From positions 186,001 through 250,000 of the forward strand of contig NC_015435.1 of NCBI RefSeq assembly GCF_000204925.1: a stretch of DNA of 64,000 nt. The letters are read 5' to 3'. Both the position numbers and the translations under genes were made by a program. How positions within the stretch are numbered: the first letter of the stretch is position 1; the number at the start of each line of letters is the position of its first letter. The stretch is from Metallosphaera cuprina Ar-4. Its GTDB lineage: Archaea; Thermoproteota; Thermoprotei_A; Sulfolobales; Sulfolobaceae. Positions 57,866 to 64,000 of this stretch are shown here, piece after piece. Under the pieces are notes generated by a model. The model did no database searches. It saw nothing but the letters and a program-made list of their open reading frames with translations, and was not told the DNA's origin.

Positions 57866-59074
57866 AGCCTCCCACAACCCCTCAAGGTAAGAGGGGTGAG
57901 GCATAATTAACTTCGACGCGATATCCACGTTAACGTTTAACTGCATAAGTAAGGCCAAGGAGGATATTATGTCCTCAGCTCTTTCACTAAAGGCTACACC
58001 ACCCGTGATGTTTTCCCCTTTAGCACATACCTTAATGAAGCCATCAGTTGATTGTTCAGCAACCGCTCTTATCACTTCAGCCATAGATACCTTAACGCAG
58101 GTGCCTTCAGTCTTTCCAACGTAAGCTATTTCCGGATGGGTGTAAAGTACCTTAGGTATTACCATTTTATCATAAGAGACCTTCTCACCGACTGCGTTTA
58201 AACCAGCAACAATTCCCTTGTGAATGGCCTCATGCGCAGTGAAGCTTCCGGTTACGTCTCCGGCAGCGTAAACGTTATTGAGCTTAGTACGCATAAAACT
58301 GTCAACTTCAATCCAGTTCCCATCACTTAACTCTTCAAACCCTTTCAGAGCCGGTTTTCTACCAAAAGTTAATACAACTAAATCAAAGTCCTCTTCCTCT
58401 CCATTTATTTTTATTTGATCTCCTATTTCGGCTAACGAATTTGTCCTCACGTCTATTCCCAGTCTTTTAAAGTGTGATGTCACGCTTCTCCTTAAGTCTA
58501 TGTCGTGCTTAGGAAGTAGTAACTCGTCTCTCTCAACGATGGTTACCTTTTTCCCTGTCATGGCCAGGAGCCATCCGTATTCTACTCCTCCCACACCACC
58601 ACCTATTAGCAGAACCTTGGAGAATTTCTTCTTAATGAAATGAAGGTCGTCTGAGGCTATAGTACCCTTAACTTGGGGCTTTTCGGTTCCGGAAGCTATC
58701 ACAATTGAATCTGAATCAAGAGACTGGGCTCCTACATTAATCTTCCCAGATCTTAATTCTGCCTGTCCATGTATTACGTTGACACCTCCGTTCTCCAACA
58801 TGTACTCCACACCCTTACTAGCCCTTCTTACCACGTTTTCAGCTATGGTTTGAAGCTCTTCGTAGGAGAAGCTGATATCCTTTCCGAACTTTCCAGCAAG
58901 GTAGCTAGTTGCTAGAGGTGCAATCATGGCTTTTGAAGGAATACAACCGTACAATACGCAAGTTCCTCCTAGTCTCTCCTGTTTCTCTACAAGTGTGACC
59001 TTGGCGCCCTTCTGGGAAGCAGCTAGAGCCGCGTAAATCCCACCCGGACCCGATCCAACAACTGTTAAATTCAT
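57845..59074 (-). CDS. Dihydrolipoamide-dehydrogenase-like flavoprotein
   Basis: This 409-residue flavoprotein has the FAD motif VVGSGPGGIYAA (5-16), the redox disulfide GGTCVLYGCIPSK (about 36-48) and GGGVGGVEYGW, plus the C-terminal His-x-x-x-x-Glu motif (HPSYLEG). It is shorter than a standard E3 (about 460), so the interface domain is reduced. It may serve other disulfides. The gene is not near pyruvate or 2-oxoacid dehydrogenase genes. Confidence 0.9.
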
Positions 59075-59105
59075 GTAACTACTAAGTAAAAAAAGGAAAT
59101 AAACG

Positions 59106-59531
59106 TTACTTAACTACGAGAACTGGCATCTTAGCCTCATGGATTATCCTAGAGGATACGCTTCCCAAGAACATCCTTTTTATTGTAGAGAGTCCCCTAC
59201 TTCCAGTAATAATCAAGTCTATTCCGTTCTTTGAAGCGTAGTCTAATATCGCAGTTGCTGGATCTCCCTCAACTATAACTCCGTCAGCCTTAACTCCCCC
59301 TTGCTCTGCAGTTTTCTTCCCGTTCTCGATGTCGGCCCTTGCCTTTGCATATAACGAGTCTATAACATCCGGGGGAACTGGCCCAATTCCAGCCCCTAAT
59401 AGAACCGAAGTGTCTACAACTTCCACAATGTCCAGCTTCGCCTCATACCTTTTAGTCAGGTCAATTGCCACATTTAAAGCACGTTTCGCGTTTTCTGATC
59501 CATCATATGCCACTAAAATGTGTTTAAACAT
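59106..59531 (-). CDS. Universal stress protein family
   Basis: The 141-residue UspA-fold protein starts MFKHILVAYDGSENAKRALN and ends with the nucleotide-binding motif GSRGLSTIKRMFLGSVSSRI (ATP-binding type G2xG9GS). It is single domain. I chose ATG 59531 because the upstream extension is not family-like. Function in stress response unknown. Confidence 0.93.
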   Translation of the reverse strand: MFKHILVAYDGSENAKRALNVAIDLTKRYEAKLDIVEVVDTSVLLGAGIGPVPPDVIDSLYAKARADIENGKKTAEQGGVKADGVIVEGDPATAILDYASKNGIDLIITGSRGLSTIKRMFLGSVSSRIIHEAKMPVLVVK

Positions 59532-59609
59532 AGTTATCTTGTTAAAAATCACGGAATCGTTTCTTTTAAATTTTCGTGTTTTTTGACCTCTCTTTTGCGG
59601 TTAACTCGG

Positions 59610-60857
59610 TTAATAGACCACTGACAACCCCTTTATTGCAAGGTTAGCTGATTTCACCGAAGATATTCTCCTCGGTTGCCCAACTTCTCCAATTACACCT
59701 CTTAGTAGAGTTTTAAGGTCCCCAGATATGATAACTTCCCTAACTCCCCTCTTAGACTCCTTCTTGGTGATCCACGCAATGGGCGCAACTACACTGAACT
59801 CACCTGAGTCCCAACTGCTAGTGTGGACGCCTTGAACCTGGTCTATAACTAAACCGTCTTCCTCAAAGTTATCTTCATGGACTATTTCTATCGTAGAGGT
59901 TCCAATAGTGGGAACGGACATGAAAGATCTGATCGCTGAGGCAGAGTTCTGAACGTTCATTTTTCTAGACCAAAACCAGTTGGTAAGGAAGTTTTTGAAA
60001 ATTCCATTCTCAAATAGAGTTATAGACGACGTCGGTTGACCCTCACCGTCAAAGGATCTGCTGAATTCAGAACGTTCCTCCCTAGGATTGTCTATCACGC
60101 TAAGGCTCCCATATTCCTCTCCAAGATTTAATGGAGTCCTCTTCCTGTAGACGTTCTCAGCGTTTACTGAGTAAGCCAATAGGGGATGAAGCAACTCAGA
60201 TAACGCTTTCGTGGTTAAGATTATCACATCGCTCTTACGATCTAATTTTTCTCTAGATTTCGTTATTTTCACTTTATTTATTACTTCTTCTTTAAGAAGT
60301 TCTATATCCACGTCTTCGAAAGATCTTCCAGAACCGGTTTCATAAAGCTCAGGCGTTACTACAGACGAGTCTTTGTAATTTGCAATCACGCTAACGCTAA
60401 CTGAAGTTCTGACCTCATGAACGTCAACACCCTCGCTACTTATCACGCCCACCTTATTTCTGCTGCTAGAGATTTGGACACTTATCAGGTTTACTTCCCC
60501 TCCTATATCCTCTATGTTCTTAAGTGTCTCTTTTGCACGTTCCATTGAACCCTCCCCCTTATTTAGAGACAAGAGGTTAGGCTTCTTAGCTGGTGGAGGC
60601 TCATTACTTGGATCTTTTTCTGAGACCTTCAAGGTAGATATGGCCCTGTCAAGGAGACTATCGCTTATCCTAGTATCGAACGCGAAACCAACGTACCCAT
60701 CCTTAAATAATCTAACTCCGAATCCTCTTTCCCTTAGAGTGCTTGAGATGAACTCCTTCTCCTTTCCCAAATTATACTCCGTTCTTTCTATGTAATAAAC
60801 CTCGCAAGCGTAACCCAGGTTTTTAGCCTTTGTAACCAAATTGTACGTATCACTCAT
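59610..60857 (-). CDS. TldE/PmbA-type subunit
   Basis: The 415-residue protein is the non-catalytic TldE/PmbA partner of TldD; it lacks the HExxxH motif. The C-terminal domain resembles TldD ([15 protein letters not shown]). In bacteria the TldD-TldE heterodimer is a metalloprotease that processes peptides such as microcin B17; an archaeal role is unknown. It overlaps tldD by eight bases. Confidence 0.9.
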   Translation of the reverse strand: MSDTYNLVTKAKNLGYACEVYYIERTEYNLGKEKEFISSTLRERGFGVRLFKDGYVGFAFDTRISDSLLDRAISTLKVSEKDPSNEPPPAKKPNLLSLNKGEGSMERAKETLKNIEDIGGEVNLISVQISSSRNKVGVISSEGVDVHEVRTSVSVSVIANYKDSSVVTPELYETGSGRSFEDVDIELLKEEVINKVKITKSREKLDRKSDVIILTTKALSELLHPLLAYSVNAENVYRKRTPLNLGEEYGSLSVIDNPREERSEFSRSFDGEGQPTSSITLFENGIFKNFLTNWFWSRKMNVQNSASAIRSFMSVPTIGTSTIEIVHEDNFEEDGLVIDQVQGVHTSSWDSGEFSVVAPIAWITKKESKRGVREVIISGDLKTLLRGVIGEVGQPRRISSVKSANLAIKGLSVVY

Positions 60858-62190
60858 GTCCTCCCACCTTAACCCTTACGCTTATGTAGGGACCTCCTGT
60901 TCCAACTGGTACGCTTTGTCCTCCTTTACCACAATACCCAGGCCACATTCCGAAATCTTTAGATACGCCATTTATTTTGCCCAACGTTTCTATCGTGTAA
61001 CCTGAGATCCCTACGTTCCTCAGAGACTCCTTGATCTCTCCTCTTTCTATCCTATATCCCTCCTGGATTCCGAATTGGAAGGTTCCGTCTGGACTGGTTT
61101 GTCCGCCCAGAGGTGAGACCATAAGGTAGCCGTCCTTTATCTCCTCAATGAGTTCGTCTTTGCTCATCTCTCCAGGCAGCATATAGGTATTTCTCATCCT
61201 AATGAGAATCGTCGACCTGAAATCTTCAGCTCGGGCGTTGCCTGTAGGTCTTTCGCCCAGATATGCCGCGTAATATCTATCTACCAGGAACTCCCCTATA
61301 ACACCTTTATCCACAATCTTTACGTCTCTTGATTCAACTCCATCATCATCGTAAGGTAATATTCCGTGAGCCATAGGATTATCTGAGAACCCAGAATCAA
61401 TTATAGAGACATACTCTGGAGCTACTTTCTTTCCCTTAACGTTACTTAAAATCCCATTAACTGCTAGGTCAGCCTCGGATAAGTGACCCACAGCCTCGTG
61501 AGAGAAAACTCCTACGACGTCAGGAGCCAGAACAACGTTATAATCTCCTCCCTTTGGAGGCCTTCCCTTTAACTGACCATCTATTCTCCTTTTTATTGTC
61601 TCGACTATTTCCCTTGTGTCAAAAACCTCAAAGGGATCTCCTAGATAAGTTGCTAAAGAAGTACTCGCAGACGCGATTACATCCCCCTCCCTAGCTACTG
61701 CCCTAACTGAAATACCTGTTAACTCGTAGTCTAGGCTAATTTCACGTTCTTCCGAACTGAAGTAATCCTTACGTATCTTAGACCTAGTGAATCTGACGTT
61801 GACGCTCTTGATGGAATGGGAAATGTTAATAATTTCATCCTTGAGTTTCACAGCGTCTTTCATAATCTCCTCTGGACTTTTAGTTACTGGAACCTTTGGT
61901 TTAATTATCACCTGATCATGGATGGCAGGTAACATGACGATATTTATCCTCTCGTCTCCATAAGCCGAGTCTACAGCCTGTTTTACCAACTCTGACTCAA
62001 TTTCTGTGAAGTGAACGTATCCCCAGTTCCCAGATACCAAAACACGAAGAGAGCCGCCGCTGTCTCTGCCCGTAGAGGTTATCTGCCTCTGAGTCTCGGA
62101 AACCATTAAGCTCAATTCCTCAACATCATATAATCTCAGGTCCGAGAACGTTACACCGAAGTTCTCAGCCCTTTTCAGAAGTTCGTGCAT
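60850..62190 (-). CDS. tldD: TldD metalloprotease subunit
   Basis: This 446-residue subunit has the zinc-binding HEAVGH (His231, Glu232, His236). Family signatures are [16 protein letters not shown] near 50, and [20 protein letters not shown] and [14 protein letters not shown] later on. It forms the active subunit with TldE. An eight-base overlap with tldE indicates one transcript. Confidence 0.94.
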   Translation of the reverse strand: MHELLKRAENFGVTFSDLRLYDVEELSLMVSETQRQITSTGRDSGGSLRVLVSGNWGYVHFTEIESELVKQAVDSAYGDERINIVMLPAIHDQVIIKPKVPVTKSPEEIMKDAVKLKDEIINISHSIKSVNVRFTRSKIRKDYFSSEEREISLDYELTGISVRAVAREGDVIASASTSLATYLGDPFEVFDTREIVETIKRRIDGQLKGRPPKGGDYNVVLAPDVVGVFSHEAVGHLSEADLAVNGILSNVKGKKVAPEYVSIIDSGFSDNPMAHGILPYDDDGVESRDVKIVDKGVIGEFLVDRYYAAYLGERPTGNARAEDFRSTILIRMRNTYMLPGEMSKDELIEEIKDGYLMVSPLGGQTSPDGTFQFGIQEGYRIERGEIKESLRNVGISGYTIETLGKINGVSKDFGMWPGYCGKGGQSVPVGTGGPYISVRVKVGGHE

Positions 62191-62217
62191 ATAAACCTCC
62201 TAAAGAAAATTAATGTA

Positions 62218-62610
62218 ATGAACGTTGAAAAGATTAGCGTAGCTCTAAATAAGCGAACTTTGAAAAGACTTGAGGACAGGGCGAAGTTAGAGGGAGTTAG
62301 CAGATCCAGGCTAGTTGAGATTGCCCTAGTAGATTATTTAGATGAGTTCTCAGATGACAACTCTAACGTTCTAGGTATCCTAAACTTGGTATATGATGAT
62401 ACGGCGGGGAATGAGATTATAGCTACGGAGCATCAGTTCGAATCGTTGATAATTTCAACATTACATATCCATGTTGATGATAAAAATTGTATGGAGGCGG
62501 TAGCCCTTAGGGGAAGGAGAGCTGACTTAGAAAACCTAGTTAAAAGTCTCACTCAAATTCATGGCGTGAAAAAGGCGAAGCTTATGATATCCTTAGAGGT
62601 GAGCAGATGA
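62218..62610 (+). CDS. NikR-type ribbon-helix-helix regulator
   Basis: The 131-residue protein has an N-terminal ribbon-helix-helix ([32 protein letters not shown], 5-36) and an ACT-like C-terminal domain with the four nickel ligands in order: His72, His83, His85 and Cys91. It should repress nickel or other metal uptake. I chose ATG 62218, with ATATAAAC (62189-62196) about 26 bases upstream; an upstream ATG at 62185 overlaps tldD. It overlaps the next gene by four bases. Confidence 0.9.
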   Translation: MNVEKISVALNKRTLKRLEDRAKLEGVSRSRLVEIALVDYLDEFSDDNSNVLGILNLVYDDTAGNEIIATEHQFESLIISTLHIHVDDKNCMEAVALRGRRADLENLVKSLTQIHGVKKAKLMISLEVSR

Positions 62611-63260
62611 GGATTGAAGTGAGTAAGGAATGCATATCAAAAGGGATTTTCGTAAAGCACACTGAAGTTATAGGAGTAAATAACGGGAAGGGAACGTTAG
62701 AGACGGAGCTCAGGGAAGTTGAGGAGAAGTTCAGGAAAACCGATCCGGCCTCGCTAAAGGATGTCCCGACTGTGAGAGTATACAGAGACTTCTATTGGAG
62801 TTTAGGTATAGATCCAACTAAAACTAGACCTAGCGGCGAGGCACTAAGAAGACGAATAGCGAGATCAGGGAAATTACCTAGGATAAACGATATTGTAGAT
62901 GCCGGAAACGTAGTGAGCGCTTCCACATTGATTTCGATAGGTATCTATGACTTGAAAAAGATTTCAGGAGAACCGAGGATAACCCTAAGCTCTGGAGGAG
63001 AGAAGTTCGATGGAATAGGTAACAAGTCTGAGGTTCTCCCCCCTGGAATACCAATAATGGTCGATGGAGTGGGAAACGTGATGCACATTTTCCCTCACAG
63101 GGACTCAATCATAACTAGCGTTAGCGACTCCACAAGGGACGTCTTGATAGTTGGGGCGGGCGTTAGAGGGATTGCTGAAAGGGAAGTAGAGGAGGCTGTT
63201 AAGGAAACTGCTAGATTATTAAGTAACTTAGGTGGAAAAGTAGTCCATGACGTCTGTTAG
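62607..63260 (+). CDS. B3/B4 tRNA-binding domain protein
   Basis: The 217-residue protein has the B3/B4 fold found in phenylalanyl-tRNA synthetase beta chains, with [26 protein letters not shown] and [13 protein letters not shown]. Stand-alone B3/B4 proteins are known in archaea, and their tRNA-editing or -binding role is an inference. It overlaps the NikR gene by four bases and hom by 14. Confidence 0.88.
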   Translation: MRIEVSKECISKGIFVKHTEVIGVNNGKGTLETELREVEEKFRKTDPASLKDVPTVRVYRDFYWSLGIDPTKTRPSGEALRRRIARSGKLPRINDIVDAGNVVSASTLISIGIYDLKKISGEPRITLSSGGEKFDGIGNKSEVLPPGIPIMVDGVGNVMHIFPHRDSIITSVSDSTRDVLIVGAGVRGIAEREVEEAVKETARLLSNLGGKVVHDVC

Positions 63261-64000
63261 TCTCAGAGCGATGTTTCTGGGCTATGGAAACGTAGGAAAA
63301 GCGCTTAGAAAGATGATAAAGGAGAGAGGAGAGAAAACAGGTCTTAACGTAAAGATAGAGGCTGTAGTCAACAGAAGCGGTATAATGCTGGAGGACTCGG
63401 ATAACTTCATTAAAAATAAGGAAGGAGGTCCAATAGACGCTTTAAACATGACAAACCCGGATGTTATAATAGACGTAAGCTCAGCTAATTACGAGAGCGG
63501 TGAACCTTCGCTCTCCTTATATAGAGAGGCCCTATCTAGAGGCATACACGTAGTGACAGCAAACAAAGCGCCTCTGGCCTTGCGATATGGTGAAATCATG
63601 GACTTAGCTAAGAAACACAGCGCCTCAGTAGGTTTTCAAGCAACAGTGATGAGTGGGACACCTTCAATAAATTTGCTTAGGTTGATGAGAGGCCTCAAGA
63701 TAGTTAAGATTAGAGGTATACTTAATGGTACAACAAACTACATTCTTACGAGAATGCATCAAGGGTTAGAGTACGATCAGGCTTTAAAGGAAGCTCAGGC
63801 TTTAGGCTACGCAGAGACTAATCCAGAACATGACGTGAACGGCTTTGACGCCGCTGCCAAACTAACGATATTAACCAACTTCGCTATGGGACTTAATTTG
63901 TCAATCAAGGACGTGGTATTCTCCGGTATAGAAAATATTAGAAAGAGTTCGCTAAAGGGTAAGAAAGTTAAATTGATAGCTTATTCGGAAGGACGCTTTG
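63247..64000 (+). CDS. hom: Homoserine dehydrogenase, partial (runs off the right edge)
   Basis: About 251 residues are visible. The nucleotide-binding motif is [12 protein letters not shown], then [17 protein letters not shown], and the catalytic region [12 protein letters not shown] and [27 protein letters not shown]. The enzyme reduces aspartate semialdehyde to homoserine in threonine and methionine synthesis. ATG 63247 overlaps the B3/B4 gene by 14 bases; ATG 63271 is an alternative start. Confidence 0.95.
   Translation, partial: MTSVSLRAMFLGYGNVGKALRKMIKERGEKTGLNVKIEAVVNRSGIMLEDSDNFIKNKEGGPIDALNMTNPDVIIDVSSANYESGEPSLSLYREALSRGIHVVTANKAPLALRYGEIMDLAKKHSASVGFQATVMSGTPSINLLRLMRGLKIVKIRGILNGTTNYILTRMHQGLEYDQALKEAQALGYAETNPEHDVNGFDAAAKLTILTNFAMGLNLSIKDVVFSGIENIRKSSLKGKKVKLIAYSEGRF

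Overview
The window looks like the chromosome of a thermoacidophilic crenarchaeon of the order Sulfolobales. The evidence is a sulfide:quinone oxidoreductase and a doxBCE-type quinol oxidase closely resembling those described from Acidianus ambivalens, an MCM-GINS23-Orc1-2 replication block, a proteasome beta subunit, archaeal RFC, CDP-archaeol synthase, UPF0147, an Lrs14-type regulator, family-4 uracil-DNA glycosylase, and many leaderless genes with a TATA box about 26 bases upstream of the start codon. The lifestyle implied is aerobic growth with sulfur or sulfide oxidation. An Acidianus-, Metallosphaera- or Sulfuracidifex-like genome is plausible, but the species cannot be fixed from the sequence alone.

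Layout. 1-2.3 kb: a HerA-like ATPase and NurA-like nuclease in one overlapping unit. 2.4-9 kb: a CoA-disulfide-reductase/NADH-oxidase flavoprotein, cysS, a Nudix hydrolase, an exported glycoprotein and glutamate dehydrogenase. 9-14 kb: an OLD/RecF-like ATPase, an atypical SDR, uracil-DNA glycosylase and a frameshifted MFS exporter. 14-20 kb: TauE, DedA and a DtxR regulator in one operon, an antiporter and an aldolase. 20-25.3 kb: sulfide oxidation (SQR with its DUF1641 partner) and methylmalonyl-CoA mutase parts. 25.5-26.6 kb: an intron-containing tRNA-Ser and a tRNA-Leu flanking a nucleotidyltransferase. 26.6-31 kb: dTMP kinase, a candidate structured RNA, a Clp1-type RNA kinase with an RNase H-fold protein, a RadA paralogue and carS. 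31-39 kb: DNA replication (mcm, gins23, orc1-2, rfcL, rfcS). 39.5-46 kb: proteasome and terminal oxidase. 46-51 kb: SAH-deaminase-like hydrolase, diphthamide synthesis and molybdenum cofactor genes (mobA, moeA, mobB; moaC lies at 36 kb). 51-64 kb: regulators, glycerate kinase, a solitary nuoB, sua5-birA, a lipoamide-dehydrogenase-like flavoprotein, tldD/tldE, nikR and homoserine dehydrogenase.

Beyond protein genes, I see three candidate box C/D guide RNAs (two have box C touching the stop codon of the upstream gene), a roughly 200-base multi-hairpin candidate RNA whose G.U pairs favour the plus strand, an 11-base tRNA intron with a bulge-helix-loop splice motif, two homopolymer frameshifts, and two unannotated-size genes (a 54-residue AbrB protein and a 23-residue Lys/Gln/Gly-rich ORF). 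There is no CRISPR array and no intact insertion sequence. The window edges cut the HerA-like gene (left) and homoserine dehydrogenase (right).
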